A stretch of 40,365 nt of DNA from Fidelibacterota bacterium (lineage in GTDB: Bacteria; Fidelibacterota; UBA8477; JABMPR01): positions 1 through 40,365 of the forward strand of contig JAIPGJ010000012.1 of NCBI GenBank assembly GCA_021736185.1, given 5' to 3'. A model generated the notes under the pieces. That model saw only the letters and a list, made by a program, of their open reading frames with translations. It was not told the origin of the DNA and searched no databases. The position numbers and the translations under genes are program-made. Each line of letters opens with the position of its first letter. The first letter of the stretch is position 1. This document shows positions 18,242-27,656 of this stretch, piece by piece.

Positions 18242-18357
18242 TCTGGGTAACCTGGTCAGTCATGAATCTCAGATGGAAGGAGGATATGAAAGAATTTTTA
18301 CTATTTGGTGGTAAACCAAGACAAAGCAATTCAACAAATACACAAAATGGAGAAATT

Positions 18358-20196
18358 ATGAAATCAAGAATGACAATCTTATTAGTTTTAAGCTGGTTGT
18401 TATCAATGGGAGGCGTGGCAATGGCCCAAAACGCCCCGATTGATTTTGAAACAGGTGGATACGGTGCAAGTTGGACCTGGTCCACATTTGAAAATGATAC
18501 AAACCCCGCACTGGAGGTGGTAGCCAATCCCAGTGCTTCAGGTATCAATACCTCAGCCACTGTTGCTAAATTTACTGCTTTGGCCACAGGTGCAGCCTGG
18601 GCAGGTTGTGAATCATTGCATGGTTCAGATATCGGCACTTTTACATTAGATGCTTCCAACAGAATACTAAAGATAATGGTGTACAAATCTGTTATCAGCG
18701 ATGTTGGGATAAAATTAGCTAAACCAGATGGCTGGGCATTGCCTGAAATTAAAGTTCCCAATACTGTTATTGATGAATGGGAAGAGCTTACGTTTGACCT
18801 GACATCCAGGATATCAGATGGCTATGATCAGATTATTATTTTCCCTGATTTTCTGGCAAGAGACCAGGATCATATTGTTTATTTCGACAATATCACCTTT
18901 TCAGAGGGGGCTCCTGTACTTACCGAACCAGATGTAGCTGCACCAGCACCAGAACAGGCTCAAAATGATGTGATCTCTATCTTCAGTAATGTCTATACAG
19001 ATGTAACGGTAGACACCTGGTCAGCTACATGGGACAATGCTGATGTTGCAGATGCCCAGGTTTTAGGAGATGATGTAAAACTCTATACTAATTTTGGATA
19101 TGCTGGTATCGAATTTACATCACAGCCAATCGATGCTTCTACAATGACCCATTTCCATATAGATATCTGGACACCGGATGTAATTGGAACTGGTGCCTTC
19201 CATGTGAAACTGGTGGATGCTGGTGCCGATGGTGTTATGGGCGGTGGCGATGATACGGAATCCCTGGTAACTTTCACAGCAAATACGACTCCTGCTCTTG
19301 AAGCAGGGACCTGGGTTGCCATTGATATCCCGCTGGCAAGTTTTAGTAGTCTTGCCGCTAAAAGTCATCTTGCTCAATTGATTATCGAGGGCGACCCGAA
19401 CACTTTATATGTTGATAATATATATTTTTATTCTGGTGATGACCCAATAAACGTACCTGTTGTTGCAGCACCTGCTCCAGACGAAAATGAAGCAGATGTT
19501 ATTTCAATTTTCAGCGATACTTATACAGATATTGCAGGTGTTGATATAAACCCAGCTTGGAGCCAGACCACCGTGTTTTCCCAGGTATCCATAGAGGGTA
19601 ATAACACGTTGCTCTATGCTGCTTTAAATTACCAGGGCATAACATTTCCTAACCTGGATGTTTCAGCCATGAACTATGTCCACCTTGATTTTTGGACCGC
19701 GAATTCTACGGCTCTGAACTTCTATCTCATCAGCCCAGGGCCTGCTGAGAGGGCTTCTGCCCTTCCAATAACACTGGGAAGCTGGGTAAGTGTTGACATA
19801 CCACTGACTGATTTTTCAACTGTTGACTTAGCAGATCTATTCCAGCTTAAGTTTGATGGCAACGGTAATGTCTATGTGGATAATATTTATTTCTATTCAA
19901 CAACAACTGGAATTGAGGAGAAGTTGGTACCCGACAATTTTGTTCTCAAGCAGAATTATCCCAATCCATTCAACCCTTCGACAACGATTAGCTACACCTT
20001 GAATGAATCTGGAAAGGCCAACCTGAGTGTCTATAATATCAATGGTCAGCTGGTTGCCACTGTGTTTGATGGTTTTGCCAACGCTGGTGAGCATACTCAT
20101 CTTTACAGTGCTGATGGACTTGCTGCAGGAACCTATTTTTATTCCTTAACAGCAGGGAATCAGAAAACAGTAAAAAAGATGGTGCTTATTAAATAG
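18358..20196 (+). CDS. Multimodular secreted glucan-binding-type protein with C-terminal sorting domain
   Basis: The track begins at 18238, but ATG 18358 has GGAGA just upstream and starts a clean signal peptide (MTILLVLSWLLSMGGVAMAQ). An in-frame ATG at 18286 with AAGGAGG is possible but would bury the signal. The 612-aa product has four parts. The first is an N-terminal module (IDFETGGYGASWTWSTFEN to YFDNITFSEG). The second and third are two homologous modules, DVISIFSNVYTDV...LYVDNIYFYSG and DVISIFSDTYTDI...VYVDNIYFYS, matching the C-terminal module of the lipoprotein at 4559-5965. The fourth is a tail of about 85 residues, FVLKQNYPNPFNPSTTISYTL...AGTYFYSLTAG...KMVLIK, the type A C-terminal sorting domain. 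No catalytic residues are seen. It probably binds laminarin at the surface or is released. It is the last gene before the terminator. Confidence 0.8.
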   Translation: MKSRMTILLVLSWLLSMGGVAMAQNAPIDFETGGYGASWTWSTFENDTNPALEVVANPSASGINTSATVAKFTALATGAAWAGCESLHGSDIGTFTLDASNRILKIMVYKSVISDVGIKLAKPDGWALPEIKVPNTVIDEWEELTFDLTSRISDGYDQIIIFPDFLARDQDHIVYFDNITFSEGAPVLTEPDVAAPAPEQAQNDVISIFSNVYTDVTVDTWSATWDNADVADAQVLGDDVKLYTNFGYAGIEFTSQPIDASTMTHFHIDIWTPDVIGTGAFHVKLVDAGADGVMGGGDDTESLVTFTANTTPALEAGTWVAIDIPLASFSSLAAKSHLAQLIIEGDPNTLYVDNIYFYSGDDPINVPVVAAPAPDENEADVISIFSDTYTDIAGVDINPAWSQTTVFSQVSIEGNNTLLYAALNYQGITFPNLDVSAMNYVHLDFWTANSTALNFYLISPGPAERASALPITLGSWVSVDIPLTDFSTVDLADLFQLKFDGNGNVYVDNIYFYSTTTGIEEKLVPDNFVLKQNYPNPFNPSTTISYTLNESGKANLSVYNINGQLVATVFDGFANAGEHTHLYSADGLAAGTYFYSLTAGNQKTVKKMVLIK

Positions 20197-20231
20197 CACA
20201 GCATTCACATCAGTTAGATCTAAAACTAAAG

Positions 20232-20256
20232 ACCCCCGGTAAACGGGGGTTTTTTT
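20232..20256 (+). terminator. Rho-independent terminator of the glucan operon
   Basis: A 7-bp GC-rich stem, ACCCCCG paired with CGGGGGT, with a GTAAA loop, is followed by seven T residues. It lies 36 bp after the stop of the last glucan gene, in the correct orientation. Confidence 0.93.
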
Positions 20257-20380
20257 ATTCCTGTCACTTTCCGAATTAAGACATACCATTGCCCTGAATG
20301 CCTGGTAATTTCCCCAGATTTAAGCAATTATGGTTATTATGAGCTTGCTAATTGTAGCCCCCAATCGAGGGCGTAGATTA

Positions 20381-20422
20381 GTACGCCCAGCAGGAGTGGC
20401 TGGGCCTCAGCACGAAGTGCTG
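20381..20422. other. Structured intergenic DNA with a tRNA-3'-end-like fragment
   Basis: The 262-bp gap between terminator and tRNA-Arg holds two perfect hairpins: GCCCAG...CTGGGC (20385-20405) and CAGCAC-GAA-GTGCTG (20408-20422). The stretch GTACGCCCAGCAGGAGT resembles the 3' end of the tRNA-Arg gene 140 bp away (GTACGCCCGGTAGGAGT), so it may be a remnant of a duplicated tRNA or a small repeat element. No gene is seen. Confidence 0.35.
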
Positions 20423-20518
20423 CGCTCGCCTTCCTCCGTGGAGTTTATCCTGGGTTTATCGCAGGGCTGCGTTTCGAACGCTACTTATCCCGCATGTCGC
20501 AGGTATATGGGTTTGGTG

Positions 20519-20592
<74 letters not shown>

Positions 20593-20754
20593 GTGGCGAT
20601 AATCAAGAGTTCAATCTTTAATCATCTGATAAACATTTCAAATTCACTCCACACTTCGATCTACCTACGCTCTTGCTACGGCATGACAGGCAAGCTCAGT
20701 GTGACGAGCTACATAACGCGGGTTAAGTTAGATTCGACCTTAGCCCTTGCAAAT

Positions 20755-21642
20755 CTATTTGAGGCTGTTCTCAGCCGATTTAACCGTGTTTGAGAGCAAC
20801 ATGGCAACCGTCATCAGACCGACTCCACCAGGTACCGGTGTGATAGCTGATGTTTTTGCTACAACAGCCTCATAATCCACATCACCAACAATTCGATAAC
20901 CTTTTTCTGTTTCAGGATCCTCAATGCGGTTAATCCCCACATCAATCACGACTGCTCCCTCTTTGACCATATCAGGACCCACATATTGAGGAACTCCTGC
21001 AGCCACCACCAGAATGTCCGCCATCTTTGTATAAAGGCTCATATCCGGCGTAGCCGTATGGCACAGGGTTACCGTACAATTCGCATGCTCAGACTTCTGG
21101 AGCATGAGATTGGCCATTGGTTTTCCAACAATATTGGAACGACCGATAACCACGAGATGCTTGCCACGTGTCTCAATCCCATAATACTTGATCATTTCAA
21201 CAATCCCGGCCGGTGTGCATGGTACAAATCCTTCCAGACCCAATACCAGCTTACCCATACTCACAGGATGGAAACCGTCTACGTCCTTACTTGAGCTGAT
21301 GGTCTCGATTACTTTTTGTGAGTCAATATGTTTGGGGAGCGGCAATTGGACCAGAATGCCATGGATACTTTCATCCTGATTGAGTTGCTCGACCAGAGCC
21401 AGAACCTCTGCTTCACTGGTTTCAGCGGCAAGACGGATTACTTCGGACTTGAACCCCAGTTTCCCACTCTGACGCTCTTTGGAACGAACATAACTTTGTG
21501 AACCTGGGTCTTCTCCAACCAGAATAACAGTCAGCCCCGGGATGATGCCATGTTGGTTCAAGGTGGCAATTCGGTCTTTCAACCCTTCCTTGACCGCCTC
21601 CGCAACTGCCTTTCCAGCTAATATTATTGGACTATTTGGCAA
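20755..21642 (-). CDS. folD: Bifunctional methylenetetrahydrofolate dehydrogenase/cyclohydrolase
   Basis: The 295-aa protein is full length for FolD. It interconverts 5,10-methylene-THF, methenyl-THF and formyl-THF with NADP in the cytoplasm. Visible marks are the active-site region GSQSYVRSKER, the substrate loop GILVQLPLPKHID...KDVDGFHPVS, the Rossmann segment VVIGRSNIVGKPMANLML and the C-terminal TPVPGGVGLMTVAMLL. Its start overlaps the end of rny by 11 bp, so the two are probably translated together. It is the last protein gene of the thrS-to-folD cluster. Confidence 0.97.
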   Translation of the reverse strand: MPNSPIILAGKAVAEAVKEGLKDRIATLNQHGIIPGLTVILVGEDPGSQSYVRSKERQSGKLGFKSEVIRLAAETSEAEVLALVEQLNQDESIHGILVQLPLPKHIDSQKVIETISSSKDVDGFHPVSMGKLVLGLEGFVPCTPAGIVEMIKYYGIETRGKHLVVIGRSNIVGKPMANLMLQKSEHANCTVTLCHTATPDMSLYTKMADILVVAAGVPQYVGPDMVKEGAVVIDVGINRIEDPETEKGYRIVGDVDYEAVVAKTSAITPVPGGVGLMTVAMLLSNTVKSAENSLK

Positions 21643-23188
21643 GCGCAGTGCTCCTGGATTCTCTAATAACCACGACTTTGATCTGACCGGGATAGGTCAT
21701 TTCCGCCTCGATACGACCAGCGATTTCCATACTCAGTGTTTGGGCTCGGCTGTCATCGATTTTGTCACTTTCAACCATGACCCTGACTTCGCGACCAGCC
21801 TGGATGGCATATGATTTGGATACACCTTCAAAACCTGTGGCAATGCCTTCAAGATTTCGCAGACGTTTGATATAGCTCTCCAGCGTATCGCCTCGTGCCC
21901 CACGTCTGGAACCACTAATGGCATCAGCAGATTGAACCAGTGCTGAAATCGGTCCCGTCATGGGTACTTCTTCATGGTGAGATTCAATGGCGTTTATAAC
22001 TACTTCAGGCTCGCCAAACTTGCGAGCATACTCACCACCAATCAAGGCATGGGTGCCATCGGTATTGCGATCAATGGCTTTCCCCAGATCATGAAGAAAA
22101 CCGGCTCTCCTCGCCAGGTCACCATCAATACCTAATTCCGCAGCCATAAGCCCTGTTAACCAGCCCACTTCGATACTGTGTTTAAGAATATTCTGTCCGT
22201 AGCTGGTTCGATATTTAAGACGACCAATGAGCTGCATGATTTGAGCATGAAAAGCCGACAAATGCAGTTCTGCTACCGCTTCTTCGGCAGCCACTCGCAT
22301 TTCCTCATCAACTTGTTCCGTGGCCTTCAGTATCATTTCCTCAATACGCGCGGGGTGAATGCGACCATCCTGTACCAGATTGGTTAAGGCCACACGGGCT
22401 ATCTCTCTGCGCACAGGATCAAAACCTGAAAGGACCACCGCTTCTGGAGTATCATCAACAATAAGCTCAACGCCGGTCAACTGTTCAAAAGTGCGAATAT
22501 TTCTTCCTTCGCGACCAATCACCCGACCCTTCATCTGATCTGAAGGTAGCTCCACAACAGAAACGGTGGATTCTGCAGTGTGATCAGCTGCTGATCTCTG
22601 GATCGCAGAGATGACAATTTTATTGGCTTCCTTGGTGGCATTTGATATAGCAGTTTCGCGAATCTGCTTGGCAATCTGGGCTGCCTCAGTCTGCGCGACT
22701 TCTTTTAGATTTTCTATAAGCGCGCTTTTAGCTTCGTCCTGGGTCATGCGGGCAATACGCTCCAGTTTTTCGTTCTCTTGCCTGACCAATTCTTCAATAT
22801 GCGCTTTTTCCGTATCTACTTCAACCAGCGACTGGCTAACCTGGGCTTCTATCTTTCGAATCTCAACTTCTTTCCGATCAAGAGCTTCTGATTTATTGTC
22901 AAGTTTGATCTCGCGGTTAGAAATATTTTTCTGAGACTCACGCACTTCCTGTAACTTTAGACGCGCCTCATCTTCAGCTTTCTGGATGATCTTCAGGGAG
23001 TCATCCTTAGCCTCCAGCTCTTTTTCCTTTTTTATGGCGAGCGCATCTTTCTCGGCGGTGGCAAGTATCTGTTCAGCCAGCATCCCAGCATTTTTTGCGT
23101 TTTGTTTAAACGAATATGAAACAAGGGGTATGGCGATGCCAAAACCCAAAATGACTGCTATCAGGGGGAGAAATTGAGAAATATCCAT
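21632..23188 (-). CDS. rny: Ribonuclease Y
   Basis: RNase Y is a membrane-anchored endoribonuclease that starts mRNA decay. The protein has an N-terminal transmembrane helix (FLPLIAVILGFGIAIPLVSYSF), a long charged coiled coil (~30-190), a KH RNA-binding domain (KGRVIGREGRNIRTFEQLTG) and an HD phosphohydrolase domain with HDLGKAID, ending in the conserved IKVVVIRE segment. The track starts at a GTG (23197). The ATG at 23188 (MDISQF) sits 6 nt after AAAGGTGA and is preferred, giving 518 aa. It follows zapA by about 100 bp. Confidence 0.96.
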   Translation of the reverse strand: MDISQFLPLIAVILGFGIAIPLVSYSFKQNAKNAGMLAEQILATAEKDALAIKKEKELEAKDDSLKIIQKAEDEARLKLQEVRESQKNISNREIKLDNKSEALDRKEVEIRKIEAQVSQSLVEVDTEKAHIEELVRQENEKLERIARMTQDEAKSALIENLKEVAQTEAAQIAKQIRETAISNATKEANKIVISAIQRSAADHTAESTVSVVELPSDQMKGRVIGREGRNIRTFEQLTGVELIVDDTPEAVVLSGFDPVRREIARVALTNLVQDGRIHPARIEEMILKATEQVDEEMRVAAEEAVAELHLSAFHAQIMQLIGRLKYRTSYGQNILKHSIEVGWLTGLMAAELGIDGDLARRAGFLHDLGKAIDRNTDGTHALIGGEYARKFGEPEVVINAIESHHEEVPMTGPISALVQSADAISGSRRGARGDTLESYIKRLRNLEGIATGFEGVSKSYAIQAGREVRVMVESDKIDDSRAQTLSMEIAGRIEAEMTYPGQIKVVVIRESRSTALAK

Positions 23189-23285
23189 AGGTTTCACCTT
23201 TCATATATAATGAAGACCTTTTGGAATATTTTATGCCTGTAAACAGGAAATCGGTGCGGACACACCGTGTTACGAAATTCTAAAC

Positions 23286-23597
23286 CTATGTGCTAAGTGT
23301 TTCGTCAATGAGTTCGGTGAGCGCTTGTATACGCTCCTCGAATCGATTTGATAACTTTTCATTTTCTTGCCGGGCAGAAAATAATTCATCTGTAATATTC
23401 ATTCCAGCCAGTATGGCTATCTTCCCTTCCGCTGATGCAGAATTAGGGCCATCGTCAACTTCTCTCATTTTCATATCGACATAATTTGCGACACCACTGA
23501 TATAGCTGGAATCTGCCTTACCCTTAATGGTATAAGACTTTCCATATATTGTAACTTGTACGGTATTATTGTCAGTAGTATTCATTACATCGTTCAC
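23286..23597 (-). CDS. zapA: Cell division protein ZapA
   Basis: The 103-aa protein has the ZapA layout: a short beta-rich N-terminus (VQVTIYGKSYTIKGKADSSYISGVANYVDMKMRE), a KIAILAGMNITDELF helix and a coiled-coil tail. ZapA binds FtsZ and bundles filaments at the division ring. A second ATG (23585, MNTTDNN) is an equally plausible start. Placement between pheT and rny is common in several phyla. The adjacent small coiled-coil gene may encode its partner. Confidence 0.87.
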   Translation of the reverse strand: MNDVMNTTDNNTVQVTIYGKSYTIKGKADSSYISGVANYVDMKMREVDDGPNSASAEGKIAILAGMNITDELFSARQENEKLSNRFEERIQALTELIDETLST

Positions 23598-23624
23598 TTA
23601 TTCATTCACCAGGTTGAATTCGCG

Positions 23625-23828
23625 TCATAAAAGTTCCAACTCCGCATCAATCATATCAATCATACTATTTATCTTACTACGAATGGCCGCCTTATTTCCC
23701 ATGGCACCACCTGCAGAATGTTCTATGATTTGATTACGAAGTGAAAGGTTTTCTTTTTTGAGTAAACTCACATGGGCCACCAGCAATCTAACCTTGTCTT
23801 CAAACTTACTCAGGACATCATTGATCAC
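23625..23828 (-). CDS. Small coiled-coil protein, ZapB-like
   Basis: This 67-aa ORF starts at GTG 23828, whose first base is the last base of the pheT stop codon (TAGTG), so translation is probably coupled. The product is predicted to be almost all helix, with heptad-like FEDKVRLLVAHVSLLKKENLSLRNQII and a C-terminal IRSKINSMIDMIDAELELL. Small coiled-coil proteins upstream of zapA are often ZapB-like or FtsZ-associated. That assignment rests on size, heptads and neighbour; no diagnostic motif exists. Confidence 0.72.
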   Translation of the reverse strand: MINDVLSKFEDKVRLLVAHVSLLKKENLSLRNQIIEHSAGGAMGNKAAIRSKINSMIDMIDAELELL

Positions 23829-26212
23829 TAGATTGCCTCTCTTAATGTGGCGTTGTACGCGTCTTCCAATCCTTTGAGAATCCTCTGGAAATCTTTGTCG
23901 ATTTCTTTTTCAGTAAGGGTTCTCGTCTTATTCTGAAAAACCAGACGAAATGTAAGACTTTTTTTGCCACTTGCAATAGATTTTCCTTCATAGATATCGT
24001 ATAAACGACTATATAGTAAGGACTTACCAGCATTTTTATTGATCGATTCATCAATCTGCTCATAAGCAATATCAGAATCAATTATTATGGACAAATCCCG
24101 CTCCACAGCAGGATAAATGGACACCTTTTGGTACTGTATGCTCTGTTCCAGACCAAGATTTTCAGAAATTCTTACTTCAGCATAAACACCTCTTACGCTT
24201 TTCAGATTCTGATTAATCATTTTTAAATTCCCCAGAACTCCGATCTTTTCCTCGTTCAGATATACTCCCAGAGATTCGCTGAAGAGATCATGTTCCAGCG
24301 ATTGAAAAGCTATTGTCAAACCAAAAAGATCCTGAAACACTGACCTGAGCATCCCCTTCATGTGGAAGATGTCTACCGGGACACTTTCCTGGGACCATTG
24401 CTTGATTTGTAAATCGCCGGAGATAAATATTCCGAGATGGCTCGTTTCGCGAGCGCCTGTATCTGAATTCAAATCCAGCGTGCTCACTTGACCGAGTTCA
24501 AATAATTTTAAATCGGATTGCCGCCGGTTAATATTGTAATCAGCCACTTTGGCCATACCCATGAGCAGAGATGAGCGCATGGAAGCCATATCTTTGGAGA
24601 GTGGATTGGCCAGGAGCAGTGCTTCTTCATCACCAAATACCTCGGGGTGCTCATCCAGAGCTAAGAGACCATTGGCATATATCTGATTAAAGCCTACGGC
24701 AGCCAGATGGTCGATAATTTTCTCGCGCATCTGATCTGGTGTTTTTCTATTGATTTTATTGGCAATGCTGAAATGCTGGGGAACCGGTATATTATTGTAT
24801 CCAAAGATGCGCCCGATTTCCTCAATCAGATCGATCTCCCGAGTAATATCTGGACGGAAGGTGGGTACCTTCACCTGAAAGATTCCATTCTTTTCAGTGT
24901 GAAATAATTCCAGGCCGTTTAAAATTTTCGCCATGGTGGCCAGGTCTAATGTTGTCCCCAGGATGGCATTGCAGCGTTCAGACCGCAGTGAGACTTCCAA
25001 AGGTTCGATAACATGGGGGTAGGCATCTACCTGTCCCTGAGTCAGCTCCCCTCCTGCCAGTTCTACAATGAGTGTCGCCAGGCGGTCAAGAGCGGAGGGA
25101 ATCCCATTCGGGTCGGTACCGCGTTCAAAGCGATGGCTGGCATCAGTGGCCAACTGCAACTTTTTAGCGCCGCGACGAACCACCACGGGATCAAAATAGG
25201 CACTCTCAAGGAGGAGGTCCGTCGTATCATCCTTGACCTCTGAATTTTCGCCACCCATGACACCGGCTACCGCGACCGGCTTTTTAGCATCACAGATCAG
25301 GAGGACAGAATCATCCAGCTCCCGTTCCTTGCCATCCAGGGTAGTGATTTTTTCTTTGTCAAAGGCTTTGCGAACAATGATTTTGCCACCCTCGATATAA
25401 CGCAGATCAAAAGTATGCAAGGGATGTCCCGTTTCGATTAACACATAGTTGGCAGCATCCACTACATTATTGATGGAGCGGATTCCAGCGGTCTGTAAAC
25501 GCTGGCGCATCCACGCCGGTGATTCCGCAATCTTGACATTTTTAATAATCCTGGCCGCATAGCGTGGACAAGCCTTGGGATCATCCAACTCCACTGAAAT
25601 GATGCTTGATGTGGCCGTGTTGGATTCAATAATTTCAAGCAGGGGCTTGCGCATTTCTGTCCCCAGTAATGCAGCCAGATCCCTGGCAACACCGATATGA
25701 CCCAGGGCATCTGAGCGATCTGGTGTCAGATCCAATTCGAAACGCACATCGTTGCCTGACAGGTAAGCCTTCATATCCATGCCTAATTCAGCATGGTCAT
25801 CCAGAACCATGATCCCTGAGTGATCCTGGGAAAGATCCAATTCACGCTCGGAACAAACCATGCCATTGGATTCCACACCCCGAAGTTTGGCCTTTTTTAT
25901 TTTCATACCATCTGGAAAGGTCGTTCCAATGGTTGCCACAGGGACGTTTTGACCCACCTCAATATTGGGAGCCCCGCAGATGATCTGTTGCGGTTCACCC
26001 CTTCCCAGGTCAATCATACAAACGCTGAGTTTATCTGCATCAGGATGCTTTTCCTTGGAAACCACATGACCAACCACGATGGATTTAAAAAATTCAGGCG
26101 AGGTCTCAACGATAAGGGTTTCCAGCCCGGCATTGGTCAATTTTTCAGCCAGAACTGCAGGTTGCAGATCAATGTCGATGTATTCTTTGAGCCAGTTGTA
26201 TGAAATATTCAT
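23828..26212 (-). CDS. pheT: Phenylalanyl-tRNA synthetase beta subunit
   Basis: This is the beta chain of the alpha2beta2 PheRS. The family-typical start MNISYNWLKEYID is at 26212; the track adds seven residues. It has an EMAP-like tRNA-binding domain (KSIVVGHVVSKEKHPDADKLSVC), B3/B4 editing domains (SIISVELDDPKACPRYAARIIK, NNVVDAANYVL), B5 (RSERCNAILG), a catalytic-like core (DLIEEIGRIFGYNNIP) and a C-terminal anticodon-binding FDX-ACB domain (YPAVERDLSIIID). At ~794 aa it is full length. It follows pheS in the standard order. Confidence 0.97.
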   Translation of the reverse strand: MNISYNWLKEYIDIDLQPAVLAEKLTNAGLETLIVETSPEFFKSIVVGHVVSKEKHPDADKLSVCMIDLGRGEPQQIICGAPNIEVGQNVPVATIGTTFPDGMKIKKAKLRGVESNGMVCSERELDLSQDHSGIMVLDDHAELGMDMKAYLSGNDVRFELDLTPDRSDALGHIGVARDLAALLGTEMRKPLLEIIESNTATSSIISVELDDPKACPRYAARIIKNVKIAESPAWMRQRLQTAGIRSINNVVDAANYVLIETGHPLHTFDLRYIEGGKIIVRKAFDKEKITTLDGKERELDDSVLLICDAKKPVAVAGVMGGENSEVKDDTTDLLLESAYFDPVVVRRGAKKLQLATDASHRFERGTDPNGIPSALDRLATLIVELAGGELTQGQVDAYPHVIEPLEVSLRSERCNAILGTTLDLATMAKILNGLELFHTEKNGIFQVKVPTFRPDITREIDLIEEIGRIFGYNNIPVPQHFSIANKINRKTPDQMREKIIDHLAAVGFNQIYANGLLALDEHPEVFGDEEALLLANPLSKDMASMRSSLLMGMAKVADYNINRRQSDLKLFELGQVSTLDLNSDTGARETSHLGIFISGDLQIKQWSQESVPVDIFHMKGMLRSVFQDLFGLTIAFQSLEHDLFSESLGVYLNEEKIGVLGNLKMINQNLKSVRGVYAEVRISENLGLEQSIQYQKVSIYPAVERDLSIIIDSDIAYEQIDESINKNAGKSLLYSRLYDIYEGKSIASGKKSLTFRLVFQNKTRTLTEKEIDKDFQRILKGLEDAYNATLREAI

Positions 26213-26263
26213 AATAATCCATTCATGTCTCATCCACCAGTCGGGTGAGACAGACCATCATTT

Positions 26264-27277
26264 TTAAAACTGTTTTAGGAAACGAACGTCATTCTCAAAA
26301 AGGAGCCGGATATCTGTGATGCCATATTTCATCATGGCAATCCGCTCGATTCCCATTCCAAAAGCATATCCCGTATATTTTTCGGAGTCAATGTTGACAG
26401 CCTTGAACACGTTCGGGTCCACCATGCCACAGCCACCAATTTCCAACCAGCCTGTCTGTTTGCAGACTTTGCAGCCTTTTCCGCCACAGAGAAAACAGGA
26501 GACATCCATCTCACTGCTGGGCTCGGTAAATGGAAAAAAGCTTGGTCGGAAACGGAGTTTAACATTTTGGCCAAAATATTCCCGGCAAAATAATTCCAGT
26601 GTCGCCTTCAGTTCACCCATGGTAACATGCTCATCCACATAGAGGCCTTCGACCTGATGAAACAGGCAATAATGACCCGCATCAATGGCTTCATTCCGAT
26701 ACACACGTCCAGGCATGATGGATCGAATGGGAGGTGTCTCCTCCAACATAATCCGCACTTGAACCGGTGATGTGTGAGTTCTCAGAACGGATTCATTCAT
26801 CAGAAAGAAAGTATCCTGCATATCGCGGGCAGGGTGTTCCGGGGGGAAGTTCAGTGCATCAAAATTACGCCACTGTGTCTCAATCTCAGGACCTTCTGCC
26901 ACGGCAAAGCCCAAGCGATGAAATATTTGTTTAAAATCCCTGAGTGTACTTTCAATGGGATGCAAGGTTCCCCGCTCGTACCTGACCCCAGGGAGGGTTA
27001 CATCTACTGAGCTGGTGGCCTTTGCTTCGGCTTGGTGTTCATTGATACGTTCTTCAATGTGATCATGTATATCCAGCTTAAGCTGATTAATCAATTCCCC
27101 GAATTCTCCGCGACGATCAGCCTCAACCTCTCTAATCTTTTTAAATAGGTCGTTTAAGATACCTTTTCGTCCCAGATATTCTTGTCTAATCCGCTCTAAA
27201 TCAGAAAGCGCTGGACTTGATGCCAACGCTTGCTTGAATTCCGAGCGTAATTCGTCGACTTTTTTAAAAAGCGACAT
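26264..27277 (-). CDS. pheS: Phenylalanyl-tRNA synthetase alpha subunit
   Basis: The 337-aa catalytic subunit charges tRNA-Phe. An N-terminal coiled coil (~1-85) precedes the class II core. Core marks are LHPIESTLRDFKQIFHRLGF, motif 2 in PPIRSIMPGRVYRNEAIDAGHYCLFHQVEGLYVD, FRPSFFPFTEPSSEMDV and motif 3 GMGIERIAMMKYGI. A CxxCxGKGCKVC-like cluster (FLCGGKGCKVC) before GWLEIGGCGMV is a known variable feature of bacterial PheS and may bind zinc. It is spaced 19 bp from rplT and 51 bp from pheT. Confidence 0.97.
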   Translation of the reverse strand: MSLFKKVDELRSEFKQALASSPALSDLERIRQEYLGRKGILNDLFKKIREVEADRRGEFGELINQLKLDIHDHIEERINEHQAEAKATSSVDVTLPGVRYERGTLHPIESTLRDFKQIFHRLGFAVAEGPEIETQWRNFDALNFPPEHPARDMQDTFFLMNESVLRTHTSPVQVRIMLEETPPIRSIMPGRVYRNEAIDAGHYCLFHQVEGLYVDEHVTMGELKATLELFCREYFGQNVKLRFRPSFFPFTEPSSEMDVSCFLCGGKGCKVCKQTGWLEIGGCGMVDPNVFKAVNIDSEKYTGYAFGMGIERIAMMKYGITDIRLLFENDVRFLKQF

Positions 27278-27296
27278 ACGCTATCCTAACTGTGGT

Positions 27297-27641
27297 TTAT
27301 TTAGCTTTTGCTACAATCGATGTAAAACCAGCTGGATCTGTGACAGCAATCTCAGCCAACATTTTGCGATTGAGTTCAATACTATTTCTTTTTAAACCGT
27401 TCATCAATTTGGAATAACTCAGGCCGTTCAAACGAGCCGCAGCGTTAATTCTAGCTATCCACAAACGACGAAATTGACGTTTCCGATCTTTACGATCTCT
27501 ATAGGCATAAACCCAGGCACGTTCAACAGTTTCACGCGCAGTTCTATACAGACGTGAACGGGCACCATAATAACCTTTGGCTGCCTTTAAATATTTTTTG
27601 TGCCGTTTTTTACGGGCGACGGCACTGTTTGCTTTTGGCAT
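27297..27641 (-). CDS. rplT: 50S ribosomal protein L20
   Basis: The 114-aa L20 begins [30 protein letters not shown] and has the conserved [27 protein letters not shown] segment. An AGGAG Shine-Dalgarno lies 5-6 nt upstream. It is needed for early assembly of the large subunit and binds 23S rRNA. In well-studied bacteria L20 represses its own rpmI-rplT mRNA; no matching leader structure could be confirmed by eye. Confidence 0.98.
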   Translation of the reverse strand: MPKANSAVARKKRHKKYLKAAKGYYGARSRLYRTARETVERAWVYAYRDRKDRKRQFRRLWIARINAAARLNGLSYSKLMNGLKRNSIELNRKMLAEIAVTDPAGFTSIVAKAK

Positions 27642-27656
27642 TGTAGCTCCTAATAC

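Noticed and set aside
1310-20196. SusC/SusD pair or TonB plug domain in the glucan locus
   Set aside because: No TonB box, plug domain or SusD-like helical lipoprotein was recognised; the barrel-like part of the first gene lacks a plug and is attached to a glycosidase.
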